Of a stretch of 64,000 nt of DNA, positions 17,942 to 26,339 are shown one piece after another. How positions within the stretch are numbered: the stretch's first letter is position 1; each line of letters opens with the position of its first letter. The stretch comes from Methylobacterium sp. BTF04 (GTDB lineage: Bacteria; Pseudomonadota; Alphaproteobacteria; Rhizobiales; Beijerinckiaceae): assembly GCF_010692745.1 (NCBI RefSeq), contig NZ_JAAHTB010000023.1, positions 1 through 64,000 of the forward strand, written 5' to 3'. Under the pieces are notes generated by a model. That model saw nothing but the letters and a program-made list of their open reading frames with translations. It did not search any database and had not been told where the DNA came from. A program made the position numbers and the translations under genes.

Positions 17942-19110
17942 GAGGCGACGCACGCGGCGATGAGACGGGCCATGAAGGCTTCACCGGCTTCGAGCGCGGC
18001 GAGCGTGATGTACTCGTCCGGTTGGTGGGCCTGGTCGATGGAGCCGGGGCCGCAGACCACGGTGGGGATGCCCGCCGCCTGGAAGCGTCCGGCCTCGGTG
18101 GCATACGGAACCGAGATGGTGTGGTTGCGCCCGGCCACCCGCAGCGCCAGCCGCTCGGCCTCCGAGCCCGGCTCCGGCGCGAGGCCGGGGACCGCCACTT
18201 CCTCGACGGTCTCGATGCGCCCGTAATCGCCGTAGCGGTTGAGCCGGTCGGTGAGGGTCGTCGCGACCTTGGCCGCGAACAAGGCCGGAATCTCGGCCAT
18301 GTCGAGGTCGGGCAGGCCGCGGAATTCCCAGTGGAAGGTGCAGACCTTGGGCAGGATGTTGCGGGCGGTGCCGCCGGAAATCGTGCCCACATGCACCGTG
18401 GTGGCGGGGGGGTCGAAGCGCCCCGAAGCGTCTCCGCGCGCGATCATCGCGTCGGCGATGCGGTTGAGTTCCGACACGAGGTCGGCCGCCGCCATCACCG
18501 CATTGGCCCCCAGCATCGGCTTGGCCGAATGCGCCTCGTGCCCGTGCACGGTGGTGAAGTAGGTGACGATGCTCTTGTGCGCGTCGGCCACTTCGAGGTC
18601 GGTGGGCTCGCCGACGATCACGGCGGCCGGGCGCGGCAGGTCGGTGCCGAACCGCGCGATGGTGTCGGCCACCCCGAGGCAGGTGGTCTCCTCGTCATAG
18701 GACAGGAGGATGTGGATCGGGCGCGCGAGGTCGGCGGCCAGGAAATCCGGCACGGCGGCGAGCGCCAGGGCGCAGAACCCCTTCATGTCCACGGCGCCGC
18801 GTCCATAAGCGCGCCCATCCGCGATCCGCAGGGTGAACGGGTCGGTGGTCCAGGCCTGCCCCGTCACCGGCACCACGTCGGTATGGCCCGACAGGACGAT
18901 GCCGCCGTCGATCTGCGGACCGATGGTGGCGAAGACCGCCGCCTTGTCGCCCGTCGCGTTCGGGATGCGGACATGCGCCACCCCGAGCGCATCGAGGTAG
19001 CCGCAGACGTAATCGATGAGGGCGAGGTTCGGCTTCGAACTCTCGGTGTCGAAGGCCACGAGCCGCGCCAGCAGGTCGAGGGTCGTCGCGCGCGGGCCGG
19101 CGGTGGACAT
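17938..19110 (-). CDS. argE: Acetylornithine deacetylase
   Basis: Zinc M20 family hydrolase (390 aa) removing the acetyl group from N-acetylornithine. Motifs: [44 protein letters not shown] (metal His-x-Asp), [19 protein letters not shown] (bridging Asp), [12 protein letters not shown] (catalytic Glu pair), GHEAHSAKP, and [16 protein letters not shown] (C-terminal metal His). These fit ArgE better than DapE. The ATG at 19110 (MSTAGPRAT) is chosen; a TTG three codons upstream is possible. The operon order on the minus strand is apaG (separate), argE, SpeG-like. Together with argD and argF on the plus strand, three arginine-pathway genes are clustered here. Confidence 0.92.
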   Translation of the reverse strand: MSTAGPRATTLDLLARLVAFDTESSKPNLALIDYVCGYLDALGVAHVRIPNATGDKAAVFATIGPQIDGGIVLSGHTDVVPVTGQAWTTDPFTLRIADGRAYGRGAVDMKGFCALALAAVPDFLAADLARPIHILLSYDEETTCLGVADTIARFGTDLPRPAAVIVGEPTDLEVADAHKSIVTYFTTVHGHEAHSAKPMLGANAVMAAADLVSELNRIADAMIARGDASGRFDPPATTVHVGTISGGTARNILPKVCTFHWEFRGLPDLDMAEIPALFAAKVATTLTDRLNRYGDYGRIETVEEVAVPGLAPEPGSEAERLALRVAGRNHTISVPYATEAGRFQAAGIPTVVCGPGSIDQAHQPDEYITLAALEAGEAFMARLIAACVAS

Positions 19111-19131
19111 GAGCTTCAATCGACCATGGGT

Positions 19132-19524
19132 CTAATGAACGCTGCGGCGGACATGGGGCGAATCGAGGGAGAAGGCGGGGATCTCGGCCTCGAAGCTCTC
19201 GCCGGTATCGGTCGCCATGGTGTAGCTGCCGGCCATCAGTCCGTCCGGCGTGGTGAGCGGGCAGCCGCTCGTGTAGCTGAACGATTCGCCGGGCTCCAGC
19301 ACCGGCTGCTTGCCGACGACGCCGGCCCCGCGCACCTCCTGGGTCGCACCGCGCCCGTCGACGATCCGCCAGTGGCGCGAACGCAGCTGCACCTGCTCGG
19401 AGCCGTTGTTCACGATCTCGACGGTGTAGGCGAAGAAGTAGCGGCTCTCGGCGGGGGAGGATTCCTCCTCGACGAAGCGGGGTTGCACGGTCACGCTGAT
19501 GCCGCGCGTCTGAGCTTTGTACAT
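19132..19524 (-). CDS. apaG: Co2+/Mg2+ efflux-associated protein ApaG
   Basis: A single ApaG domain, a fibronectin type III-like beta sandwich (130 aa). The family core is obvious: [58 protein letters not shown], then [34 protein letters not shown]. The molecular role is not settled: in enterobacteria it affects Co2+ sensitivity and Ap4A levels. ATG 19524 (MYKAQTRG) is the family-like start; the TTG three codons upstream is rejected. It lies 21 bp upstream of argE on the same strand and may be co-transcribed. Confidence 0.92.
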   Translation of the reverse strand: MYKAQTRGISVTVQPRFVEEESSPAESRYFFAYTVEIVNNGSEQVQLRSRHWRIVDGRGATQEVRGAGVVGKQPVLEPGESFSYTSGCPLTTPDGLMAGSYTMATDTGESFEAEIPAFSLDSPHVRRSVH

Positions 19525-19671
19525 CGCCTTCAACGCCTCCGTGGCCGGGCTGACCCGGACGCGACCTCACGATCGCGACAAGCTCAGGGCGCCGTGGTAC
19601 GGCCCGGCGAAAACCGCGTCAATCGTGACGAATGCGGGGGGTACCCGCGCCAAGCCGAGGTTCCAGCCATC

Positions 19672-20106
19672 GTGGTCGACGAGACCGTTTCGCGAATCCC
19701 CGCCGCGTCTCCCGTCCGCTGGGGCTCGGTCCGCGCCCTCCTCGGACCGGTGGCGATCGCCGGACTGGCGACAGGCTTCGTCTGGGCGGCACCCGAGCGC
19801 AACGCCTGGGCGGCGGCGGCTCTGGCGCTCGCCCTCGTCCTCGACGGGGTGGCCCGCGCCGCCGGCGCCCGGGCCGCCCGGCGCGGCCGCCCGGCGCCGC
19901 GCCTCGGTGGGCCGCCCTCGGTGGTTTTCGCGATGCGGCCCGGACTGGGCCTGGGCGCAGCCCTGTTCGGGGTGGCGCTTTTCCTCTGGCCGGCCGGGTT
20001 CGCGCTCCTGGCGAGCGCACTCGCCGGCCTGATCGCCATGGGGGCGATCGCACGGCTCGCCTTGGTGCGGATCGTGCTGGCGACACCGGACGAGCCGGAA
20101 GCTTAA
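19672..20106 (+). CDS. Hypothetical small membrane protein (about 144 aa)
   Basis: An open frame with four predicted hydrophobic segments (LLGPVAIAGLATGFVWAA; AWAAAALALALVLDGVA; LGLGAALFGVALFLWPAGFALLASALAGLIAMGAIARLALVRIVLA) and a basic linker (ARAARRGRPAPR) between the second and third. The pattern is that of a small integral membrane protein. No family is recognised. The GTG at 19672 (VVDETVSRIP) is the first plausible start after the divergent apaG gene; the frame is open further left only as a shadow of argE/apaG. Strong Ala/Leu/Gly bias in high-GC DNA can imitate such proteins, so some doubt remains. Confidence 0.55.
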   Translation: MVDETVSRIPAASPVRWGSVRALLGPVAIAGLATGFVWAAPERNAWAAAALALALVLDGVARAAGARAARRGRPAPRLGGPPSVVFAMRPGLGLGAALFGVALFLWPAGFALLASALAGLIAMGAIARLALVRIVLATPDEPEA

Positions 20107-20222
20107 CCCGGCTTTAGGCGCCTGACGCGGATACTCGCGCGCGAGACCGCCATCTCCTATCCATCGTGGAGGGGGGCCAAAGGTGCCCGTGCGCGGGCCG
20201 AGCGACACGGATACCGTACGCA

Positions 20223-21308
20223 ATGCATGACGTTCCGGGTTCCGGCATCCTGGCCGCACAGGGCATCACCCTGCTCACCACCACCGGCGCGATCTCGGCC
20301 GACTCGCCGTATGCCTCCGACCAGATTCAGCCGGCGAGCCTGGACCTGCGCCTCGGCGCCCGGGTGTTTCGCGTGCGCACCAGCTTCCTCCCGGGCGCCC
20401 GCAGCGTGGCCGCCTGCATCGCGGCCTTCGTGCTGCACGAAATGGACCTGACCAAGGGCGCGGTGCTGGAGACCGGCTGCGTCTACATCGCCGAATTGCA
20501 GGAATCCCTGGCGCTGCCGCCGGATCTCTCCGCGAGCGCCAACCCGAAAAGCTCGACGGGCCGCATCGACGTGTTCACCCGCGTCATCACCGACCGGGGG
20601 GCGGCCTTCGATCAGGTGGAGGCCGGCTATCACGGCAAGCTCTACGCCGAGATTTCGCCGCGCACCTTTCCGGTGAAAGTACGCACCGGCTCGCGCCTGT
20701 CGCAGATTCGCTTCCGCCGGGGCGAGCCGCGCCTCGGCGACGGGGAACTGGCCGCCCTCCATGCGGCGACCCCCCTCGTCGATGCCCCCAACCCGTCGTT
20801 CCAGGGCGGCATCGCCGTCTCCATCGATCTGTCCGGCTTCAACGGGCTGATCGGCTACCGGGCCAAGCGCCACACCGGCCTCGTCGACGTCGATGCACCG
20901 GGCGCGCACAAGGCCGCCGACTTCTGGGAACCGCTCCCGGCCGACGGCTCGGGCGCGCTGATTCTCGATCCGGGCCAGTTCTACATCCTGGCCTCGAAGG
21001 AATCGGTGCAGGTCCCCCCCGACTTCGCCGCCGAGATGGTGCCGTTCGATCCTCTGGTCGGCGAGTTCCGGGTGCATTACGCCGGGTTCTTCGATCCGGG
21101 CTTCGGCTTTGCCGCAGCCGGCGGATCGGGCGCGCGCGCCGTGCTGGAGGTGCGCTCGCGGGACGTACCGTTCCTGCTGGAAGACGGCCAGATCGTCGGC
21201 CGCCTCGTCTACGAGCGGATGGCCGAGGTTCCCGCCACCCTCTACGGCGCGGGCGCGGGCTCGAACTATCAGGCGCAAGGGCTGAAGCTGTCGAAGCACT
21301 TCGCCTGA
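20223..21308 (+). CDS. dcd: 2'-deoxycytidine 5'-triphosphate deaminase (long bipartite form)
   Basis: dCTP deaminase/dUTPase superfamily protein of 361 aa, about twice the 190 aa of enterobacterial Dcd. The N-terminal part begins ITLLTTTGAISADSPYASDQIQPASLDLRLGARVFRVR, the substrate-site QPxSxDLRLG motif. A second similar unit starts near SGALILDPGQFYILASKESVQVPPDFAAEMV and ends at FLLEDGQIVGRLVYERMAEVP. Two-domain versions are common in alphaproteobacteria. It should convert dCTP to dUTP for thymidylate synthesis. ATG 20223 (MHDVPGSG) is used; the frame upstream to 20166 is unlikely. The gene converges with the lipoprotein hydrolase gene. Confidence 0.88.
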   Translation: MHDVPGSGILAAQGITLLTTTGAISADSPYASDQIQPASLDLRLGARVFRVRTSFLPGARSVAACIAAFVLHEMDLTKGAVLETGCVYIAELQESLALPPDLSASANPKSSTGRIDVFTRVITDRGAAFDQVEAGYHGKLYAEISPRTFPVKVRTGSRLSQIRFRRGEPRLGDGELAALHAATPLVDAPNPSFQGGIAVSIDLSGFNGLIGYRAKRHTGLVDVDAPGAHKAADFWEPLPADGSGALILDPGQFYILASKESVQVPPDFAAEMVPFDPLVGEFRVHYAGFFDPGFGFAAAGGSGARAVLEVRSRDVPFLLEDGQIVGRLVYERMAEVPATLYGAGAGSNYQAQGLKLSKHFA

Positions 21309-21353
21309 GCCACCGCGCCGGGGCCTTCTCCAGCGCGCAGCCGGATCGGCCGC

Positions 21354-22655
21354 CTACTGCCCCATTACGGCGCGCGCCGGCGCGGTGGCGAGGTCGGCGG
21401 TGGACGACATCGCATCGCCGACACCGCGGCCGACGTTCCGAAGGTGTTCGCCGTAGGTCTCGCGCGTCTGCGGGTCGATGAGCGCCACCGGCGCGCTCAC
21501 CGCCAGAGCCGCCCCGGTCGCCACCGTCGAGGCCGCGCCTGCGGCGGTCTGAACGATGCGGTCGCCGAAACCGATATGGCTGTCGGAGATCACCTGTCCG
21601 TCGGCCAGGCGCTTTCCCAGGAGCGCCACCACTTCGCTCGACGCGAACTTGCCGTGGTTGAGCGCGTCGTCGCTTTTCACGGCGGTCAGGTTCAGGACGC
21701 CGATATTCTCTCGCTCCAGTTCGGATCGATACGGCTCCGTGCCGGGGTCGATGGCGCCGAGCCGCACGCTGTCACCCCAGACCAGCCGGGAGACGGCGAG
21801 CGCCTGATCGTCGCCCGAGACCATCAACGTCAGGCGCGGCCGATCCTTGCCCATGTCGTGAAACGCGACGCGGGCGAGATCCATGTCGACATCGGGCGCG
21901 GCCAGGATGACGTTGCGGATCTTCGGCGCGACCCGGCGGTCCCGGATCGCCATCTGGCGCAGGGATTCCAGTGTCAGCCAATTGCCCATGGAATGGGCGA
22001 GCACCGTGATCTCGCCGACATTCGGATCCTTGGCGAGGTCGCGCAGCACCGTCTCCAGGCCGTTCCGCGAGAAATTGGTGCTCTCCCGGTCGTACCCATA
22101 GGCGAGCACGCTGCCGCGCGAGGGCCAGGTGAACAGCACCGGCACCACGTCCGCCCCGGCATCGTGCACCACCTGGGCAAAGCGGAAGACGGCATCCTCG
22201 AAGCGATTGTTGAAGCCATGCACGAAGACGAGCACGTGGCGCTTGCGTGCGGATTTCGGACCGCGGCCGACCCAGGCCGCGACCTGACCTCGCTCGAGCG
22301 GAGCCGCCCGCAGGGCGACGAAGTCGGTCGCCGGATTGCCGGGCAGGGATTTGGGCCATTGCACCGTACCGGCTTGGCGGATCGCGTCGGGTGGAATGGA
22401 AATCGCGAGATCGGTGTAGGAGACCTCGTTGCCGCGTTCGCCCGAGAACAATTCGCCGGGGTTCAGCGCGCTCTTGCGGGTGGTCGCCACCAGCATCTCG
22501 ACCCGCGAGGTCCCGGGAGCCGGCGTGGCGTCGGCAATCGGGAGCAGCACCCCGGTGGGTCGGCCCGCACAAGCCGGCAAGCTCAGAACCGCGAGGAGCG
22601 CGGTGAGCGCCGCGGAACCGCGTCCCGTCCGCCGAAATCCCGTCCGAACCCGCAT
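21354..22655 (-). CDS. Alpha/beta hydrolase lipoprotein of the DUF900 family
   Basis: A 433-aa exported lipoprotein. The N-terminus has twin basic residues, a hydrophobic core and the lipobox LPAC at about residue 30 (LLAVLSLPACAGRP). The body is an alpha/beta hydrolase of the DUF900 group: VLVFVHGFNNRFEDAVFRFAQV (oxyanion region), LFTWPSRGSVLAYGYDRES, and the nucleophile elbow AHSMGNWL with catalytic Ser (about residue 238). The C-terminal 80 residues (AAGAASTVATGAALAVSAP) are Ala-rich and look membrane-associated or amphipathic. The substrate is unknown. ATG 22655 places the signal peptide at the N-terminus; the longer frame to 22727 is rejected. It is divergent from the small secreted protein gene. 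Confidence 0.85.
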   Translation of the reverse strand: MRVRTGFRRTGRGSAALTALLAVLSLPACAGRPTGVLLPIADATPAPGTSRVEMLVATTRKSALNPGELFSGERGNEVSYTDLAISIPPDAIRQAGTVQWPKSLPGNPATDFVALRAAPLERGQVAAWVGRGPKSARKRHVLVFVHGFNNRFEDAVFRFAQVVHDAGADVVPVLFTWPSRGSVLAYGYDRESTNFSRNGLETVLRDLAKDPNVGEITVLAHSMGNWLTLESLRQMAIRDRRVAPKIRNVILAAPDVDMDLARVAFHDMGKDRPRLTLMVSGDDQALAVSRLVWGDSVRLGAIDPGTEPYRSELERENIGVLNLTAVKSDDALNHGKFASSEVVALLGKRLADGQVISDSHIGFGDRIVQTAAGAASTVATGAALAVSAPVALIDPQTRETYGEHLRNVGRGVGDAMSSTADLATAPARAVMGQ

Positions 22656-22999
22656 GACCGCCCTGTACCTCTCCGGTCCCGAAGCGAGATGGGATATCGG
22701 TGAACCATTCCTTAAGATCGCCTGCACGCTTTAGGAGGCGATTGCGGTTGCGGTGTGGGATCAGAGGTTCGGCCCGCCTGCGACTGGTCCGCACAGGTAG
22801 CGAGAGCTTCGGAATCGGCACAGTTCGGTGAGGGAATGCGGCGACCGACGACTTCGTCCGAGCGCAGCCGTAGCCGGCACGAGACGGCCTCGATCACGTC
22901 GTGATTGCGACCTTTCCGGCCCTCGACCGTTGAGGGGGCACACCCCTCGGCTCGCCCGGTGCGAGCGGGGCCCTGTCCAGACGATACTGAGGACCTGCC
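22656..22999. other. Intergenic region between divergent genes, no gene seen
   Basis: 344 bp between the divergent lipoprotein-hydrolase gene and the small secreted-protein gene. It should hold both promoters. I see no convincing -35/-10 pair, RNA gene or repeat; the AT-richer patch near 22700-22735 is the likeliest promoter area for the minus-strand gene. Confidence 0.4.
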
Positions 23000-23269
23000 A
23001 TGAAGCCCGTCTTTCTCGCGACCACCCTCCTTCTTTCCACCATCGGCCTGACGGCCACAGCGCACGCCCAGGGTACCGTGCGCGGCGCGGAACGCGGTGT
23101 CGACGAGGGCAACCGTGCCGCCGGACCGGTGGGCGGCATCGTCGGCGGCGCGGTGGGCGCTGCGACCGGCACCGTCGGCGGTGTCCTCGGCGTGGATCCC
23201 GACCGCCGCGACGAGCGGACCGAGCGCCGCGATGACCGGAACACCGTGCGCGACCGTCGCGACCGCTAA
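23000..23269 (+). CDS. Small secreted Gly-rich/charged protein (89 aa)
   Basis: An 89-aa protein with a clear Sec signal peptide (MKPVFLATTLLLSTIGLTATAHAQG, cut after AHA). A glycine-zipper-like core follows (AGPVGGIVGGAVGAATGTVGGVLGV), and the tail is made of Arg/Asp/Glu repeats (DPDRRDERTERRDDRNTVRDRRDR). The glycine zipper suggests an outer-membrane-associated or oligomerising peptide. The ATG at 23000 is well placed after a purine-rich leader. The strong hairpin 5 bp after the stop supports an independent transcript. The function is unknown. Confidence 0.75.
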   Translation: MKPVFLATTLLLSTIGLTATAHAQGTVRGAERGVDEGNRAAGPVGGIVGGAVGAATGTVGGVLGVDPDRRDERTERRDDRNTVRDRRDR

Positions 23270-23273
23270 CACC

Positions 23274-23304
23274 AATCGGCGATGAGCTTGGCTCATCGCC
23301 GATT
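23274..23304 (+). terminator. Perfect 14-bp hairpin after the small secreted protein gene
   Basis: The arms AATCGGCGATGAGC (23274-23287) and GCTCATCGCCGATT (23291-23304) are perfect complements around a TTG loop, starting 5 bp after the stop codon. There is no T-run, since C/G-rich sequence follows. It may be an mRNA 3'-end stabiliser or Rho-assisted terminator, or a member of a dispersed palindrome family. Confidence 0.6.
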
Positions 23305-23430
23305 GCCCCCGGGCTCGTCGGGCGGCAGAGAAGACTGAGCTTGGATAGCGCGCGCCGGTTCACGATCCTCTCGGGAGGCCGCGCACCCGGTGGTTCGCCG
23401 GCCGAGGGCGCTCTGGGGACCCTTCACACC

Positions 23431-23661
23431 ATGCCGCATGTCATCGTGAAACTGTATGCCGGAAAATCTGCAGAGCAGAAGGCCGTGATTGCCGACGCCG
23501 TCACCATGGCGATCATGGCGTCCGCCGGGAGCAGCGCGGACGCGGTCTCCGTCGCCATCGAGGACGTCGCGCCGACCGATTGGGTCGACGCGGTCTACAA
23601 GCCGGACATCGTCGCCAAGGCCGCGACCCTCTTTAAGAAGCCCGGCTATAATCCCCTCTAA
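23431..23661 (+). CDS. 4-oxalocrotonate tautomerase family protein
   Basis: A 76-aa tautomerase-superfamily subunit. After removal of Met the N-terminus is Pro (MPHVIVKLYAGKSAEQKAVIADAVTMAIM), and this Pro is the catalytic base of the family. The C-terminal part SSADAVSVAIEDVAPTDWVDAVYKPDI shows the usual SVAIEDV(x)PxDW segment. These proteins form hexamers or trimers of dimers and interconvert keto and enol forms. The physiological substrate is not shown by context. ATG 23431 is fixed by the Pro requirement. Confidence 0.88.
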   Translation: MPHVIVKLYAGKSAEQKAVIADAVTMAIMASAGSSADAVSVAIEDVAPTDWVDAVYKPDIVAKAATLFKKPGYNPL

Positions 23662-23695
23662 GCCTCGCCCGAATCGACCGCGGCCTGCCGCCGGA

Positions 23696-24211
23696 TCAGG
23701 GTCTGGGGCCAGCCGTACCGCGCAGAGGGCGAGCCGGCGGCTTCACGGCCGGGGGCGCCTCTTCGAAGGAGAGATCGCCGCTCTCGTCGTCCAGGACGGG
23801 GATCAGCTCCAAGCCGAGCGGCGGCCGGGTTTCGGACGCCTTTGCAGCACGGGCCGGCTCAGGGTTCGGCGCGACCGGGACTTGCCGCACCTCATCGGCC
23901 GCCGCGACGAATGTCGCGCTCGGCGGCGCCACCACCACGGGCTCTTCCGCCCACACCTTGGCGGTTCTTGCGGATGGCGGAGTGGTGCTGACATGGCGGG
24001 ACGGCGCCTTGGCACCGAGCACGAGGAAGAACGGAACTGACAGAGCCGCGACCACGGCAAGTCCGATGAGAGCGCCCGTGCGAATGCCGATGGCGACACT
24101 CGCCGTGGACGAATCGGACAGCGGGCTCAGCGGCCCGACGCGATAACGCGCGCCCCAGCGCACCGACATGCGCCGAGCGGGGAGGACGGGCAGCCCCTCG
24201 AAATCATCCAT
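23696..24211 (-). CDS. Hypothetical single-pass membrane protein, Pro-rich (171 aa)
   Basis: A short N-terminal cytoplasmic part (MDDFEGLPVLPARRMSVRWGARYRVG) is followed by one hydrophobic segment (GALIGLAVVAALSVPFFLVLGA, about residues 49-70). The extracytoplasmic tail is rich in Pro, Ala and acidic residues and ends PPARPLRGTAGPRP. No domain is recognised. A similar layout (short head, one helix, Pro/Ala/Val-rich tail) occurs in the unrelated hypothetical gene at 35489-36112. ATG 24211 is used; the frame extends to a further initiator at 24250. Confidence 0.55.
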   Translation of the reverse strand: MDDFEGLPVLPARRMSVRWGARYRVGPLSPLSDSSTASVAIGIRTGALIGLAVVAALSVPFFLVLGAKAPSRHVSTTPPSARTAKVWAEEPVVVAPPSATFVAAADEVRQVPVAPNPEPARAAKASETRPPLGLELIPVLDDESGDLSFEEAPPAVKPPARPLRGTAGPRP

Positions 24212-24740
24212 GCGTCGAACCGCAAAGACCGGACAGGTCCGGCGATCCACAATATGTTGCGCGTTCTTGCGGCCGACGCAAGCATATCCCCCAATCCATC
24301 ATGGTCGCCGCAGAGGAGATATGCAGTTTTCGCGTGATCGTGAGCCGACACGATGCTGGCAAAGACGCTCTCGGACGGCCGCGAGGACTCTTGCAAAGGC
24401 AAGAGGACTCTCGCGGCTGGATGAAGGCTGTTCGACCGGACCGCGTTCGGCGCTTGGCTCGGATGCCGGATGGATCGTGCGGGGTCGCATGCGGGAACAG
24501 CGTAGACCGGACCGAAACGGAAGGACACCGGCACGTTGCTGTGCAGGCCCGTCGGGTTGCATGTGCAGAGGAAGTCCAAGTCTCTACGATCGGCCGGCGA
24601 TGCAAAATATATCCCGATATGTTTCGTAACATTTCTGTTTGTTGCTTAGAATTATTTGCTGACACAGCAATCCTTAACCATAAAACCTCATCGTCGCGCT
24701 CTGACCACCGACAACCGTCGGCCCGAGGCCGGAGACGCCC
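24212..24740. other. Intergenic region upstream of flgH with an AT-rich patch
   Basis: 529 bp with no supported gene, between a minus-strand hypothetical gene and flgH. The stretch 24596-24695 is markedly AT-rich for this genome (it includes AAAATATAT and TTAGAATTATTTGC) and is the likely flgH promoter zone. A complex hairpin lies at 24379-24416. Open frames here have atypical composition and no family resemblance. Confidence 0.5.
24379..24416 (+). promoter_or_regulatory. Composite hairpin with a 9-nt direct repeat upstream of flgH
   Basis: The outer arms CCGCGAG (24379-24385) and CTCGCGG (24410-24416) pair. The inner arms TCTTGC and GCAAGA pair around AAAG. The segment GAGGACTCT occurs twice, once in each half, as a direct repeat forming the internal loop. 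Its role is unknown; a protein-binding site or RNA structure is possible. Confidence 0.35.
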
Positions 24741-25499
24741 ATGGGATCGCACCATCGCCGCCCATATCGCGTCGCGCTGACGCTCGTGAGCCTCGCCGCG
24801 GCCCTGGGCGGCTGCAACACCCTCGACCGGCTCGGGCAGATCGGCGCGACGCCGGCTTTGTCGGCGATCGAGGATCCCACCGCGCAGGCCGGCTACAAGC
24901 CGGTCCGAATGCCGATGCCCGAAATCCAGCCGGTGTCCTACGCCCCCAATTCCCTGTGGCGCACGGGCTCGCGCGCCTTCTTCAAGGACCAGCGCGCCGC
25001 CCGGCTCGGCGACATCCTGACGGTGAACGTCGCGGTGACCGACCAGGCCAACATCAGCAACGAGACCAAGCGCACGCGCGCGAATGCCGAGGATGCCGGC
25101 CTACCCAATGCCTTCGGTCTCGAAAAGGCGGCTGCGGTGGCGGCCGCCGGCATCTCGCCCGACAAACTCCTCAGCGCCACGTCGACCACATCCAACGATG
25201 GGGCCGGCTCGGTCCAGCGCAACGAGACCGTGACGACGAGCGTGGCGGCCGTCGTCACGCAGGTGCTGCCCAACGGCAGCCTCGTCATCGAAGGCAAGCA
25301 GGAGATCCGGGTCAATTTCGAAGTGCGCGAACTGCTCGTGGCGGGTGTCGTGCGGCCCGAAGACATCGCCGCCGACAACACGATCGATTCGGCCAAGATC
25401 GCGCAGGCCCGCATCGCCTATGGCGGACGCGGCCAGATCACCGACGTCCAGCAACCCCGCTACGGCCAGCAGGCGCTCGATATCCTGCTGCCGTTCTGA
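24741..25499 (+). CDS. flgH: Flagellar basal body L-ring protein
   Basis: Outer-membrane lipoprotein forming the L-ring around the flagellar rod (252 aa). The signal peptide ends at the lipobox ALGGC (Cys about residue 28: LAAALGGCNTLDRLG). The FlgH core follows: SLWRTGSRAFFKDQRAARLGDILTVNVAVTDQANISNETKRTRAN, then VAAVVTQVLPNGSLVIEGKQEIRVNFEVRELLVAGVVRPEDI and IAYGGRGQITDVQQPRYGQQALDILLPF, the last being the standard FlgH C-terminus. ATG 24741 gives the lipoprotein signal. It is followed 21 bp later by a hook-like gene on the same strand. The remaining basal-body genes are not in the window. Confidence 0.95.
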   Translation: MGSHHRRPYRVALTLVSLAAALGGCNTLDRLGQIGATPALSAIEDPTAQAGYKPVRMPMPEIQPVSYAPNSLWRTGSRAFFKDQRAARLGDILTVNVAVTDQANISNETKRTRANAEDAGLPNAFGLEKAAAVAAAGISPDKLLSATSTTSNDGAGSVQRNETVTTSVAAVVTQVLPNGSLVIEGKQEIRVNFEVRELLVAGVVRPEDIAADNTIDSAKIAQARIAYGGRGQITDVQQPRYGQQALDILLPF

Positions 25500-25520
25500 C
25501 GAGAGACGAGGACAAATCCC

Positions 25521-26321
25521 GTGAGCCTGTTCGGCACCCTGTCGACTTCCGTCAGCGGATTGTCGGCCCAGAGCTACGCTCTGAACAACATCTCCGGCAA
25601 CATCGCCAACGCGTCGACGCCGGGGTTCAAGTCGGTGGAGACGGCGTTCTCGGACATGCTCCCCGACACCGCGCGGGCGCCGTCGCTGACCGGAGGCGTC
25701 GCCACCCGTTCGCGCCTGTCCACCGACATGCCCGGCACGATCGCGACCAGCGACGTGCCGACGAACATGGCGATTTCGGGCGACGGCTACTTCGTGGTCA
25801 AACAGAATACCGGATCGGCGGCGACGCCGAACTTCACCGGCGACACCCTCTACACACGCCGGGGCGATTTTGCCGCCGATGCCGATGGCTACCTCGTCAA
25901 TGGGGCCGGCAACTACCTGCTGGCGGGCACCAGCAGCACGCCGCTCAACCTCAGCGCCGTCACCGGAACGAGCCATGGCGCGGTCTCGGACCTCTCGATC
26001 TCGTCCACCGGGGCGGTGGCGGGCACCTATGCCGACGGCACCGCCGCCAAGATCGGCCAGGTGACGCTGGCGCATTTCGACGACGAGGCCGGCCTCCAGA
26101 CCCAGGATGGCGGCGCCTATCTCGCCACCCCGCAATCGGGGACGCCGACCCTGGGGCTCAACGGTTCCACCGTGACGGGGGGGGCCCTGGAACAGTCCAA
26201 CGCCAACCTGTCGGACCAGTTCTCCAAGATGATCGTCACGCAGCAAGCCTACTCGGCCAACACCAAGGTCCTGACCGCCACCAGCGAGATGATGACCGAC
26301 GTGATCAGCATGTACGTCTAG
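25521..26321 (+). CDS. Flagellar hook/rod protein, short FlgE-like
   Basis: A 266-aa axial flagellar protein. The N-terminal rod/hook signature is clear (LSTSVSGLSAQSYALNNISGNIANASTPGFKSVETAFSDML), as is the flagellin-hook GDGYFVV segment (MAISGDGYFVVKQNTG) and the C-terminal heptad region (EQSNANLSDQFSKMIVTQQAYSANTKVLTATSEMMTDVISMYV). At 266 aa it is far shorter than usual hook proteins (about 400 or more), so it lacks most of the exposed hook domain and may instead be a FlgF/FlgG-like rod protein or a second hook-like protein. It starts with GTG at 25521, preceded by GAGACGAGGA. It forms a two-gene unit with flgH. Confidence 0.85.
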   Translation: MSLFGTLSTSVSGLSAQSYALNNISGNIANASTPGFKSVETAFSDMLPDTARAPSLTGGVATRSRLSTDMPGTIATSDVPTNMAISGDGYFVVKQNTGSAATPNFTGDTLYTRRGDFAADADGYLVNGAGNYLLAGTSSTPLNLSAVTGTSHGAVSDLSISSTGAVAGTYADGTAAKIGQVTLAHFDDEAGLQTQDGGAYLATPQSGTPTLGLNGSTVTGGALEQSNANLSDQFSKMIVTQQAYSANTKVLTATSEMMTDVISMYV

Positions 26322-26339
26322 AGCGTCGGGTCCGCGTGT

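Noticed and set aside
24596..24740. A canonical sigma-54 promoter for flgH
   Set aside because: The nearest GG/GC pair (CGGCACGTTGCTGTGC, about 24531) has the wrong spacing; only a general AT-rich promoter zone can be supported.
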